Below are positions 50,750 through 59,507 of a stretch of DNA of 64,000 nucleotides, piece by piece. Under the pieces are notes generated by a model that ran no database searches, was not told the DNA's origin, and saw only the letters and a list, made by a program, of their open reading frames with translations. This DNA comes from Mycobacterium aquaticum (GTDB lineage: Bacteria > Actinomycetota > Actinomycetes > Mycobacteriales > Mycobacteriaceae). A program made the position numbers and the translations under genes. The DNA is taken from contig NZ_MVHF01000014.1 in NCBI RefSeq assembly GCF_002086485.1, forward strand, positions 79,127 through 143,126, read 5' to 3'. Every line of letters starts with the position of its first letter. Position 1 is the stretch's first letter.

Positions 50750-52579
50750 TCAGGCGAGCGAGTCCACCCAGGCGCGGTGCAGCTTGGCGTAGTGGCCGTC
50801 GCGGCCGATCAGCTCGGCCGGTGGACCGTCCTCGACGATGCGGCCGTGCTCGAGCACCAGCACCCGGTCGGCGATCTGCACCGTGGACAACCGGTGGGCG
50901 ATCACCAGCGCGGTACGGTCGGCCAGCACGGTCTCCAACGCGCGCTGCACCATTCGCTCGCTGGGCACGTCCAGTGACGACGTGGCCTCGTCGAGGATCA
51001 GCACGGCCGGGTCGGCCAGGAATGCCCGGGCGAACGCCACGAGCTGGCGTTGCCCCGCCGAGAGCCGGCCGCCACGCTTGGCGACGTCGGTGTCGTACCC
51101 GTCGGGCAGCGTGTCGATGAACCGGTCCGCGCCCACCGCTTCTGCGGCCGCCCGCACCTGCGCGTCGGTGGCATCAGGGCGACCGAACCGGATGTTGTCG
51201 GCCACGGTGCCCTCGAACATGAAGTTCTCCTGGGTGACCATCACGATGTGCCTGCGAAGCTCGGACTGCGAGAGGTCACGCAGGTCGACGCCGTCGAGCG
51301 TCACCGCACCCGAGGTCGGATCGTAGAACCGGGCGATGAGCTTGGCGATGGTGGTCTTACCCGCGCCGGTGGTACCCACCAAGGCCACCGTCTGCCCCGC
51401 GGGTACCCGCAGCTCGAGGCCGGGCAGCACCGCCCGGCCCGGCGCGTAGCCGAAGGTCACGTCGCGGAACTCGATGTCGCCCTTGACGTTCGCCAGCTGC
51501 ACCGGCCGTCGCGGATCGGCGATGCCGGGACGTTCGGCCAGCACACCGGCCAGCTTCTCCAGCGCCGACGACGCCGACTGGAAGGTGTTGAAGAACTGCG
51601 AGATCTCCTGCATCGGCTCGAAGAACATCCGCAGGTAGAGCAGGAACGCGGCGAGCGTGCCGACCGTCATCTGCCCGTGCAGCACCCGGTAACCGCCGTA
51701 GAGCAACACCACACCCGTGGTGATGTTGCCGACGAGTTTGACGCCCGGCATGAAGACGGCCAGCAGCTTGAACGTCTTCTCGTTGATCGCCCGATAGCCG
51801 TCGGCGATGTCGGAGAAGATCTCCTGGTTGCGCGGCTCGCGGCGGTAGGCCTGCACGGCCTTGATGCCCGTCATGGTCTCGACGAACTGCACGATGACCA
51901 GTGCGGCGCTCTCCCGCACCACCCGGTAGGTCTTGGCCGACTCGTTGCGGAACCACCACACCAGGGCCACCAGGATCGGGAAGGCCGCCAGGCACATCAG
52001 GCCCAGCCGCCAGTCCAGCGCCACCAGCAGCGCCGCCGTGCCGAACAGCGTCAACACCGCGGTGATCAGGCTGTCGAAACCGGTCTCCAGCATGTCCTGG
52101 ATGGCCTCGACGTCGTTGGTCGAGCGGCTGACCACCCGGCCCGACGTGTAGCGGTCATGGAAGGCGACGTCGAGACGCTGGAAATGCCGGAACACGCGGC
52201 GGCGCAATTCCAGCAGCACCTTCTGCCCGATCCGGCCGGACCGGCGCAGGAAGAACATCCGGCTGACGGCCTGCACCACGACGACCACGCACAGAATGCC
52301 GACGATGACCATCAGCGTGTGTGCCGAACCGCCGGCGACGATGGGCGGTATGCCGTGGTCGATGCCCCGTTGCACGAGCAGCGGAACAGCCAGGCGCGCA
52401 GCGTTTTCCACCACGACGACGAGCGCCAGCACGGCAACGGTCCACCGGTACGGACGCAGGAGCGAGCCGAGCAGTGCCCGCGCCTCGCGGCGCCGCGGCA
52501 CACTCTCGTCGATGGGCAGATCGTCGTCGGCGTCGTCCTTGACGCGTCCGCGCCAGCTCTCGGTCTCGACCGCGGTCAT
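50750..52579 (-). CDS. ABC exporter half-transporter (subunit 2 of a heterodimer)
   Basis: A 609-aa protein with six membrane helices (~40-330) fused to an ATPase. Walker A is VGTTGAGKTTIAKLI, the signature is LSAGQRQLVAFARA (Ala in place of the usual Gly) and Walker B is VLILDEATSSLD with the catalytic glutamate. Its start overlaps the stop of the gene at 52576 by 4 bases, so the two should form a heterodimer. The substrate may be a lipid or drug. Confidence 0.88.
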   Translation of the reverse strand: MTAVETESWRGRVKDDADDDLPIDESVPRRREARALLGSLLRPYRWTVAVLALVVVVENAARLAVPLLVQRGIDHGIPPIVAGGSAHTLMVIVGILCVVVVVQAVSRMFFLRRSGRIGQKVLLELRRRVFRHFQRLDVAFHDRYTSGRVVSRSTNDVEAIQDMLETGFDSLITAVLTLFGTAALLVALDWRLGLMCLAAFPILVALVWWFRNESAKTYRVVRESAALVIVQFVETMTGIKAVQAYRREPRNQEIFSDIADGYRAINEKTFKLLAVFMPGVKLVGNITTGVVLLYGGYRVLHGQMTVGTLAAFLLYLRMFFEPMQEISQFFNTFQSASSALEKLAGVLAERPGIADPRRPVQLANVKGDIEFRDVTFGYAPGRAVLPGLELRVPAGQTVALVGTTGAGKTTIAKLIARFYDPTSGAVTLDGVDLRDLSQSELRRHIVMVTQENFMFEGTVADNIRFGRPDATDAQVRAAAEAVGADRFIDTLPDGYDTDVAKRGGRLSAGQRQLVAFARAFLADPAVLILDEATSSLDVPSERMVQRALETVLADRTALVIAHRLSTVQIADRVLVLEHGRIVEDGPPAELIGRDGHYAKLHRAWVDSLA

Positions 52580-54420
52580 CGGTTCCCTCCTCCCACGGTC
52601 ACCGCATCGTCGTCGGCGGCCAGCAGGTACCGGTACTGCGGCACCTCGGCCAGCAGGTCGGCATGGGTGCCGACGTGCGTGATGGTGCCGGCTCCAGTCT
52701 TCCCCGTCGCTTCGCTCGCCCCAGGTGCCAGCAACGCAACCTTGTCGGCCAGCAACACCGTCGACGCCCGGTGAGCGACCACGATGCCGGTGACGTCGCG
52801 CAGGATGCGACCGAGCGCCTCGGTCACGGCAGCCTCGGTGTGCACGTCGAGTGCCGACAGGGTGTCGTCGAGCACCAGGATCTTCGGCCCGGCCAGGATG
52901 GCGCGGGCCAGCGAAAGCCGTTGCCGCTGACCACCGGACAGGCTCATGCCCTGCTCGCCGATGCGGGTGTCGAGGCCGAACGGCAGGTCGTAGACGAACT
53001 GGGCGGCCGCGACGTCGATGGCCTGCGCGAGTTCCTCGTCGGTCGCGCGAGGGCGTCCCAGCCGCAGGTTCTCGGCCACCGACATGGAGAACAGCGTCGG
53101 GTCCTCGAATGCGGTGGCCACGGTCGTGCGCAGCGCAGGCAGGCTCAGCTCGCGGATGTCCTTGCCGTCGATGAGGATCTGGCCGTCGGTGACGTCATAG
53201 AGCCGGGAGAACAACGCGGCCAGGACCGACTTGCCCGAGCCCGTCGCACCGACCAGCGCCACCGTCTCACCCGGCTCGACGGTCAGGTCGACGTGCCGCA
53301 GCACCCACGCGTCGCTGTCGGGGAACCGGAAACCGACGTCACGCAGCTCGAGCCGGCCACCGTGCGGTGCCACGTCATGCGGACCGTCGGTGATCTCCCG
53401 TGGGGCATCGAAGATCTCGGCGATGCGGTTGGCCGCGGTGAACGATTCCTGGGTCATCGACAGCAGGAAACCCAGCGACGCGATGGGCCACACCAGCGAC
53501 AGCATCATCGTGATGAATGCGACCAGCGTGCCCATGGTGACGTAGCCGTGACCGGCGGCGTACGCGCCGAGGCCGAGCACCACGATGAGCGTGAGGTTGG
53601 GGATGACCTCGAGCAGCGTCCAGAAGTTCGCCGATACCGTCACCCGGTCGACCTGCGTGTCGTGCAAACGGGTGGCCTGCTCGTCGAACCGGTCGTAGGT
53701 GTAGTCCTGCCGGCCGAAGGACTTCACCACCCGCATGCCCAATGCGGATTCCTCGACATGCGTTGCGACATGGCCGGTCTGGTCCTGAGCGAGCCGGGAC
53801 AACCGGGTGTACTCGCGTTCGAAATGCAGCACGGTGGCCGCGATCGGCACAATGGACACCACCACCACGACCCCGAGCGGCCAGTACATGGCCAACAGGA
53901 TCGAGGTCACCACGACGATCTGCAGCGCGTTGAGGATCAGGAACACCAGCCCGAACGACAGGAACCGGCGGATGGTGGACAGATCGTTCATCACCCGCGA
54001 CAACAGCTGCCCGGACTGCCAGCGACCGTGGAAACTCATCGGGAGCACCTGCAGCCGCGCGTAGAGATCCTTGCGGATGTCGGCTTCGACGCCCATTGTG
54101 GCGCGCGCCACCAGCCAGCGGCGGATGAACCACAACACGGCCTCGGAGATGCCGACACCCATCGCGGCCGCCCCGAGCAGCCACAGACCGTGCTGGTCCT
54201 GATGGCGTACCGGACCGTCGATCACGGCCTTGGTCATCAGCGGGATCGCCACCGTGGCGCCCAGGCTGACCACCGCGACCACGAGCATCCAGACCCAGCG
54301 CGTGCGGTACGGCAGGAGATACGGCAGCAGCCGCCACAGATCCGAGCTGCCACGAACTCGCGCCCGTCGCGGAGCGATCGCGGGCGCGGATCGAAGAGCA
54401 TCTGTCGCGGATTCAGTCAC
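52576..54420 (-). CDS. ABC exporter half-transporter (subunit 1, degenerate Walker B)
   Basis: A 614-aa half-transporter with six membrane helices and an ATPase. Walker A is VGATGSGKSVLAALFSR, the signature is canonical LSGGQRQRLSLARA, and Walker B reads LVLDDTLSALD, with Asp where the catalytic Glu normally lies. Paired with the 50750 protein it gives one consensus site and one degenerate ATP site (this Walker B with the partner's LSAGQ), the known layout of heterodimeric exporters such as TM287/288. It is translationally coupled to its partner. Confidence 0.88.
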   Translation of the reverse strand: MTESATDALRSAPAIAPRRARVRGSSDLWRLLPYLLPYRTRWVWMLVVAVVSLGATVAIPLMTKAVIDGPVRHQDQHGLWLLGAAAMGVGISEAVLWFIRRWLVARATMGVEADIRKDLYARLQVLPMSFHGRWQSGQLLSRVMNDLSTIRRFLSFGLVFLILNALQIVVVTSILLAMYWPLGVVVVVSIVPIAATVLHFEREYTRLSRLAQDQTGHVATHVEESALGMRVVKSFGRQDYTYDRFDEQATRLHDTQVDRVTVSANFWTLLEVIPNLTLIVVLGLGAYAAGHGYVTMGTLVAFITMMLSLVWPIASLGFLLSMTQESFTAANRIAEIFDAPREITDGPHDVAPHGGRLELRDVGFRFPDSDAWVLRHVDLTVEPGETVALVGATGSGKSVLAALFSRLYDVTDGQILIDGKDIRELSLPALRTTVATAFEDPTLFSMSVAENLRLGRPRATDEELAQAIDVAAAQFVYDLPFGLDTRIGEQGMSLSGGQRQRLSLARAILAGPKILVLDDTLSALDVHTEAAVTEALGRILRDVTGIVVAHRASTVLLADKVALLAPGASEATGKTGAGTITHVGTHADLLAEVPQYRYLLAADDDAVTVGGGNR

Positions 54421-54458
54421 CAGACCCCAATTTTCCCATCTGTTGCAATCGATTTACC

Positions 54459-56336
54459 TCACGCGGCCGTTACAGCGTCATCGGCGAACTGCGTGTAGTA
54501 CAGCTCGGCGTAACGACCGTCGCGGGCCAGCAACTGTTCGTGGGTGCCACGTTCGACGATGCGGCCGTCCTCGACGACGAGGATGAGGTCGGCGGCCCGC
54601 ACCGTCGACAACCGGTGGGCGATGACCAGTGAGGTGCGCCCGTCGAGCGCCTCGGCCAGAGCGTGCTGCACGGCGGCCTCCGAAGCCGTGTCCAGCGATG
54701 CCGTCGCCTCATCCAGTACCACCACCCGTGATCGCCCCAACAGCAGCCGCGCGATGGTCAACCGCTGCCGCTGTCCTCCGGACAGACGGTATCCCCGCTC
54801 ACCGACAACCGTGTCCAACCCGTCGGGCATCGCCGCGACGACGTCGTCGAGCCGGGCCCGGCGCAGGGCCTCCCAGAGCTGCTCGTCGGAGCTGTCAGGA
54901 GCGGCCAGTTGCAGGTTGGAGCGGATCGACTCGTGGAACAGATGCCCGTCCTGGGTCACCATGCCGACGGTGTCCTTGAGCGACGCGAACGCCACGTCAC
55001 GCACATCGACACCGTTGAGGGTGATCGAGCCACTGTCGACGTCGTAGAGCCGGGCCAGCAGCGACGCGATGGTCGACTTGCCCGCACCCGACGAACCGAC
55101 CAGCGCCACCATCTGCCCGGGCGCCGCACTGAACGAAATGCCGTGCAGCACTTCGTCTCCGCCGCGGTCATCCAGCGTTGCGACCTCTTCGAGCGAGGCC
55201 AGCGACACCTTGCCGGCCGAGGGGTAGGAGAAGCGGACGTCTTTGAACTCGACTGCCACAGGACCGTCGGGCACCGAAATGGCATGCGGCTCCTCGGCGA
55301 TCAGCGGCACCAGGTCGAGCACCTCGAACACCCGCTCGAACGACACCAGTGCGCTGGCGATCTCGACGCGTGCGTTGGCCAGCGTGGTCAGTGGCGCGTA
55401 CAGCCGGGTCAGCAGCAACGCCAGCGACACGACCGCGCCGGCCTGCAGATGCCCGCCGATGGCCAGCACCCCGCCCAGCCCGTAGACCAGGGCCAGGGCC
55501 AGCGCCGACATGAGGGTCAACGAGTTCATGAACGTCGACTGCAACATCGCCGTGCGCACCCCGATGTCGCGTACCCGGTCGGCGCGGGTCGCGAACTCGT
55601 CGGACTCGCGATCCGGATCGCCAAACAGCTTGACCAGCGTCGCTCCGGGAGCCGAGAAGCGTTCTGTCATCTGGGTGTTCATCGTCGCGTTGTGCGCGGC
55701 CGCTTCGCGCGACAACCCCGCCATGCGGCTGCCGATGCGGCGGGCGGGGACCACGAACAACGGCAGCAGCGCGAGCGACAGCAACGTGATCTGCCACGAG
55801 ATGCTCACCATCACCGCGAGCGTCAGGGTCAGGGTGACCACGTTGGCGACGATGCCGGACAGCGTGTCCGAGAACGCCCGCTGCGCGCCGATCACATCGT
55901 TGCCGAGTCGACTCACCAGCGCCCCGGTGCGGGTGCGGGTGAAGAACGCGACCGGCATACGTTGCACGTGGTTGAACACCGCGGTGCGCAGATCCAGGAT
56001 CAGCCCCTCGCCGATGTTCGACGACAGCCACCGCGTCACCAACGACACGGCCGCCTCGGCCAGTGCCACCGCCGCGATCACCACGGCCAGCAGGACCACC
56101 GCCGACGCGGGGCCGCCCCGCGTGATCGCGTCGACCACACGACCGGCCAGCACCGGCGTCGTCACCGTCAGCAACGCACTGACCACACTGACCGCGACGA
56201 ACCAGCCCAGCCTGCTGTGGTGCCGTGCGGCGAACCGCCAGATGCGCGCCAACAGCCGCTTGTCCGCCAGTGTGCGCAGCTCGCCGCCGCGGGCATGCGC
56301 CTGCCGGTACAGCGTCTGCCGCGCCACCGATTCCAT
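54459..56336 (-). CDS. ABC exporter half-transporter (homodimer type)
   Basis: A ~625-aa ABC transporter with fused membrane and ATPase domains. Walker A is VGSSGAGKSTIASLLARL, the signature LSGGQRQRLTIAR and Walker B VVLDEATASLD are all intact, so it could work as a homodimer. Several in-frame ATGs exist (56351, 56342, 56336); the last has GAGG nine bases upstream. A palindrome at 56359-56376 lies just upstream. It is separated from the heterodimer pair by 38 bases on the same strand and may be co-transcribed with it. Confidence 0.87.
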   Translation of the reverse strand: MESVARQTLYRQAHARGGELRTLADKRLLARIWRFAARHHSRLGWFVAVSVVSALLTVTTPVLAGRVVDAITRGGPASAVVLLAVVIAAVALAEAAVSLVTRWLSSNIGEGLILDLRTAVFNHVQRMPVAFFTRTRTGALVSRLGNDVIGAQRAFSDTLSGIVANVVTLTLTLAVMVSISWQITLLSLALLPLFVVPARRIGSRMAGLSREAAAHNATMNTQMTERFSAPGATLVKLFGDPDRESDEFATRADRVRDIGVRTAMLQSTFMNSLTLMSALALALVYGLGGVLAIGGHLQAGAVVSLALLLTRLYAPLTTLANARVEIASALVSFERVFEVLDLVPLIAEEPHAISVPDGPVAVEFKDVRFSYPSAGKVSLASLEEVATLDDRGGDEVLHGISFSAAPGQMVALVGSSGAGKSTIASLLARLYDVDSGSITLNGVDVRDVAFASLKDTVGMVTQDGHLFHESIRSNLQLAAPDSSDEQLWEALRRARLDDVVAAMPDGLDTVVGERGYRLSGGQRQRLTIARLLLGRSRVVVLDEATASLDTASEAAVQHALAEALDGRTSLVIAHRLSTVRAADLILVVEDGRIVERGTHEQLLARDGRYAELYYTQFADDAVTAA

Positions 56337-56358
56337 ACTCATGAGCCTCACCGTAAAA

Positions 56359-56376
56359 CCTCAACAATTGATGAGG
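56359..56376. promoter_or_regulatory. palindrome upstream of the homodimeric ABC exporter
   Basis: CCTCAACAATTGATGAGG is self-complementary at 16 of 18 positions around CAATTG, 22 bases before the chosen start. A CAATTG-centred site is reminiscent of MarR-family operators, but no MarR gene is in the window. Confidence 0.5.
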
Positions 56377-56407
56377 TCAACGTGATTCCCGGCAGCTATC
56401 CCGCCTT

Positions 56408-56950
56408 CTAGGCAAGTCGTGCCAGGTCAGCCTCGATTTCTGCAACCCGCAGGTGATCCAGCCCCCAAGGCTGGTCCACTCCCACCCGGGTGTCGAGATC
56501 CCACAGCACACACTGCTCACCGGGCTGGGCCACCATCGACCAAGCGATGACCGTCCGGCGCAGCTGCTCACATACCGGATCGAACGCGGCAGGCACGTCG
56601 GTGGGCGCGCCACCGTCCGGATGGTGGTGCAGGAACTGGCCGTACGCCTCCCGGCAGAACACCGAATACCGTGCCGTGCACAGGATCAGGCCATGCCAGG
56701 CCTCGTCCACCGCGTGCGACGGCATGCCGATCACCTGCCTGTCGCGCATCGCGGCCGCACAGCAACGGAGCCACTGTCGCAAACCGATGTCGATGAGCTC
56801 ACGCGGCTGCCACGGGCATGTCTTGTACACCGCTTCAGGCAGCTGAAGCGCAGCTACCGCGGTATTTGCGCGTTCAACCAGATCGGGACGCCTGCGAAAC
56901 ACAGTTCTCACTCTATGCGGCGTGAGCAAACGTCCGTAGCATTCGGTCAT
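56408..56950 (-). CDS. GRDP-like protein (glycine-rich-domain-protein family)
   Basis: A 180-aa soluble protein with the conserved PSHAVDEAWHGLILCTARYS and FCREAYGQFLHHHP core of the GRDP-like family. His, Asp and Cys residues (WH, C, HHH) could form a metal site. In many actinobacteria this family is encoded next to TIGR04222-type membrane proteins with Cys/Gly tails, as here: the adjacent divergent gene has such a tail. The start codon overlaps an opposite-strand ATG (CATGA at 56948-56952). Function unknown. Confidence 0.75.
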   Translation of the reverse strand: MTECYGRLLTPHRVRTVFRRRPDLVERANTAVAALQLPEAVYKTCPWQPRELIDIGLRQWLRCCAAAMRDRQVIGMPSHAVDEAWHGLILCTARYSVFCREAYGQFLHHHPDGGAPTDVPAAFDPVCEQLRRTVIAWSMVAQPGEQCVLWDLDTRVGVDQPWGLDHLRVAEIEADLARLA

Positions 56951-57031
56951 GAACGCGGCGCTGATCGTGTTGGCGATCCTGGTCGAATGCGTAGACGCAC
57001 ACGCAGGCGCAGACGCAGGCGGGGCAAGCTC

Positions 57032-57307
57032 ATGATGGGCGCGATTTTCGCCGGCATCTTCGAAGTCCTGTTCTGCGCGGGAATGGTCACGCTGTTCATC
57101 GTGATTGACAAGCGCCGGCGTCGGCGCACCGAACAGCGCCGACAGCGCTGGGCGGCAACGGGTTACAGCGGTCTCGGGGCCGGCGGCATCGTGAGCGACG
57201 GAGGGAGCTGTGCCGGGAGCGGCTGTACCGCCGGGGGAAGCTGCGGAGGCGGCGCCGGTTGCGGTGGAGGTGGGGGCGGCGGTTGCGGTGGAGGCGGCAG
57301 CAGCTGA
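57032..57307 (+). CDS. small membrane protein with Cys/Gly-rich C-terminal tail
   Basis: A 91-aa protein (ATG 57032; ATG 57035 also possible). One membrane helix (IFAGIFEVLFCAGMVTLFIV) is followed by a strongly basic stretch (DKRRRRRTEQRRQRW) and a tail with repeated GGSC, SGC, GGAGC and GGGC units. The tail resembles the C-termini of TIGR04222 membrane proteins, but the protein is much shorter than those I recall. The basic segment indicates that the tail is cytoplasmic. It is paired with the divergent GRDP-like gene. The cysteines could bind metal or be modified. Confidence 0.7.
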   Translation: MMGAIFAGIFEVLFCAGMVTLFIVIDKRRRRRTEQRRQRWAATGYSGLGAGGIVSDGGSCAGSGCTAGGSCGGGAGCGGGGGGGCGGGGSS

Positions 57308-57316
57308 GCGCCGCCC

Positions 57317-57877
57317 TCAGATGAAACCGAAGTAGCCGATCACCCCCGCCGCGGCCACCACGATCAGCGGGTTTGTCTTGGTGAGCAGGAAGATCGCGGT
57401 GCAGATCGCCGTGACGGTGTACGCCCGCCAGTCATGGTCGGCCGCGCGGCTCATCACCAGCGAGGACGCCAGGATCAGACCGACGGTCAGCGGGGCGAAC
57501 CCCTTCTCGACGGCCCGGCGCAGCTTGGACCGCTCGGCCTTCTGCCAGAACAATGTGACGACGTACACGAAGGTCGCGGCGGGCACCACCATCGCGACCA
57601 TCGAGACCACGCCGCCGATGATCGCCCCGGGAATACCGCCTGCCTGCAGTCCCGCCCCGTAGCCGACCATCGACACGATCAGGATGCTCGGGCCGGGCGC
57701 GGTCTGCGAGATCGAGAACAGGTCGGCGAACTGACTGTTGGTGAGCCAGTGCCTGCCGTTGACGGCGTGCATGTGCATTTCCGGCAGCACCACGTTGCCG
57801 CCGCCGATGGACAACAGCGACAGCATGCCGAACAGCCCGATGAGCTGGACGTAGGTGGCCAGTGAGTGGCTGTTCAC
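57317..57877 (-). CDS. chromate transporter, C-terminal-type short CHR protein
   Basis: A 186-aa membrane protein of the short-chain CHR family. LSIGGGNVVLPEMHMHAV and LFSISQTAPGPSILIVSMVG are the family's N-terminal motifs. GTG 57877 overlaps the stop of the partner gene (GTGA). Two short CHR proteins together make up the anion (chromate/sulfate-type) permease. The frame is open further upstream but that is inside the partner gene. Confidence 0.86.
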   Translation of the reverse strand: MNSHSLATYVQLIGLFGMLSLLSIGGGNVVLPEMHMHAVNGRHWLTNSQFADLFSISQTAPGPSILIVSMVGYGAGLQAGGIPGAIIGGVVSMVAMVVPAATFVYVVTLFWQKAERSKLRRAVEKGFAPLTVGLILASSLVMSRAADHDWRAYTVTAICTAIFLLTKTNPLIVVAAAGVIGYFGFI

Positions 57878-58452
57878 GCCGCCTGCTTCTCGCCCGATCC
57901 CCGCGGCCACGCCCAGATCAGGCTGATGGGCGCCAGGATCGCCAGCGTCCCCAGCAGCGGGAAGCGCATCACACCGTTGAGCACGAACGCCCCGGCGAAC
58001 AGCACCACCGGCACCACGCCCGTCAAGCACTTCTGCCCGGTCTTGATCACCATCGTCAGGGTCAGGGCCACCGCGGCGGCCGACGCACCGTGCAGCACCC
58101 CTTTGACCGCAGGCACCTCCTTGAACCGGAAGTACGCGAACGACAGCGCCAGCACGATCACCAGCGGCATCGCGCACAGCCCCACGACCGCGGCGGCGGC
58201 TCCGGCCATGCCGCGCATCTTGGTGCCCGCGAACACGGCCATGTTGACCTGGTTCGCGCCGGGCAGGATGCGGCACATCGTCATCGCCGAGAGAAACTCG
58301 GCCTCCCCGAGCCAGCCCTTCTCGACCACCAGCACCTCACGCGACCAGGCCGAGAGCCCGCCGCCGAACGAGGCCAACGCGATGTGGTTGAACGTCCACG
58401 CCAGCTCGAACAGCGAGACCCGCTGCACCGGGGGGTCGAGCTGCTCACTCAT
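57874..58452 (-). CDS. chromate transporter, N-terminal-type short CHR protein
   Basis: A 192-aa membrane protein; FNHIALASFGGGLSAWSREV, FLSAMTMCRILPGANQVNMA and FAGTKMRG match the CHR family. With the 186-aa partner it equals one full-length ChrA. It overlaps the stop of the PLD-like gene by 8 bases and is probably transcribed with it. Chromate efflux is the named activity, but sulfate- or other anion-related roles are possible. Confidence 0.86.
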   Translation of the reverse strand: MSEQLDPPVQRVSLFELAWTFNHIALASFGGGLSAWSREVLVVEKGWLGEAEFLSAMTMCRILPGANQVNMAVFAGTKMRGMAGAAAAVVGLCAMPLVIVLALSFAYFRFKEVPAVKGVLHGASAAAVALTLTMVIKTGQKCLTGVVPVVLFAGAFVLNGVMRFPLLGTLAILAPISLIWAWPRGSGEKQAA

Positions 58453-59434
58453 GGACCAGATCCGGATCGTGCGGAAAGTCGTCCTCGTGATGCTGCGAGG
58501 GGTCGAGCGGATCCGGCGGCTCGTAGTGATGCGAGGTTTCCCAGTCGGCGTCGAACACCTGGCTCAGTTGCCCGACAACCGCCGGATCCTCGACCGTGAT
58601 ACCCAGCTCGCGACGCAGATCGAAGGCGCTGCGGTCGATGTTCATCGAGCCCACCAGGGCCTGGCGGTCGTCGACGATGACCAGTTTGGCGTGCACCCGC
58701 AGGTTCTTCTGCTTGCGTACCTTCACCCCGAACCGCCGCAACGTCCGCAGTGAGGCGAAGGTGTCCAGGATGTCCCAGTCGCTGATGCCGTGCCGACCGC
58801 CGCACAACACATGGACGTTGACGCCACGGCCCACCGCCGCGGCGATGTGGTCGAGGATCACCGCGTCGACGTACTTGGGGTGCTGGATGCGCAGCCGCTG
58901 CTCGGCGGTGTCGATGAACTTCGCCATGTGATAACGCGAATTCGAGTTGCTCCACAACAACCCTCGATAGACCGTGGGCTCCCATTCCGCGTGGGACCAG
59001 TCGGCGTTGAACACCTCGATGATCTGGGCCACCTGCACGGGATCGGTGGTGACGACGCCGTAGTCGCGGGTGAGCGTGAAGTACTTCTCGCACAAGTTGA
59101 ATGTGGCCACCAGAGCGGCCTGTTCGTCGACGACGATCGACTTCTCGTGCGTCACATAGAACGTCGGGTTGGACCACTGGACGTTCACCCCGGCAGCGGA
59201 GAGTTGTTCGAACGTCTCGTCATTCGCGCGGTCCCCACCCGAGCGCTGCGGGTTGAGCATCACCCGCACCGCGACCCCGGCCCGGTGCCGGTCGATCACC
59301 GCGGCCACCAACGACGGCTCGGTGAACGTGAACTGTTTTATGAGCAGAGAGCTCTGCGCAGACGAGATGAATTCCAGGACCGGTTGCACACCGTCATCGG
59401 GCTGGACGATGACCCGCGGCGACACAGGCAGCAT
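58445..59434 (-). CDS. phospholipase D-like domain protein (cardiolipin-synthase-like)
   Basis: A 329-aa protein with two HKD motifs: THEKSIVVDEQAALVATFN (about residues 95-113) and VHAKLVIVDDRQALVGSMNI (about 253-272). Two HKD halves make one active site that exchanges or hydrolyses phosphodiesters, as in cardiolipin synthase. It lacks the N-terminal membrane helices of classical cardiolipin synthases, so it could also be a nuclease or phospholipase. It is followed without a gap by the chromate transporter genes. Confidence 0.85.
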   Translation of the reverse strand: MLPVSPRVIVQPDDGVQPVLEFISSAQSSLLIKQFTFTEPSLVAAVIDRHRAGVAVRVMLNPQRSGGDRANDETFEQLSAAGVNVQWSNPTFYVTHEKSIVVDEQAALVATFNLCEKYFTLTRDYGVVTTDPVQVAQIIEVFNADWSHAEWEPTVYRGLLWSNSNSRYHMAKFIDTAEQRLRIQHPKYVDAVILDHIAAAVGRGVNVHVLCGGRHGISDWDILDTFASLRTLRRFGVKVRKQKNLRVHAKLVIVDDRQALVGSMNIDRSAFDLRRELGITVEDPAVVGQLSQVFDADWETSHHYEPPDPLDPSQHHEDDFPHDPDLVHE

Positions 59435-59507
59435 AAGGGCCGGATGCTAGCACCCAATGGTGTCGACCAGACGTGCCTGCGCGAATCGGAGTACGTCATC
59501 GGGCAAG

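Noticed and set aside
51050..54498. Long plus-strand frames opposite the ABC exporters
   Set aside because: Their His/Arg/Gln-rich composition is that of antisense high-GC frames, while the minus strand encodes textbook ABC motifs throughout.
56453..57031. A 284-aa reading of the Cys/Gly protein starting inside the GRDP gene
   Set aside because: The first ~190 residues are antisense to the GRDP-like gene; a membrane protein of 91 aa from ATG 57032 makes more sense.
57180..57303. Cys/Gly repeat considered as a CRISPR or microsatellite
   Set aside because: The DNA repeats are irregular and follow codon boundaries, so they reflect the protein tail, not a DNA repeat array.
57878..58276. N-terminal extension of the second CHR protein
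   Set aside because: It lies in a different frame of the first CHR gene and is Arg/Gly/Asp-rich; GTG 57877 with the GTGA overlap fits the family start.
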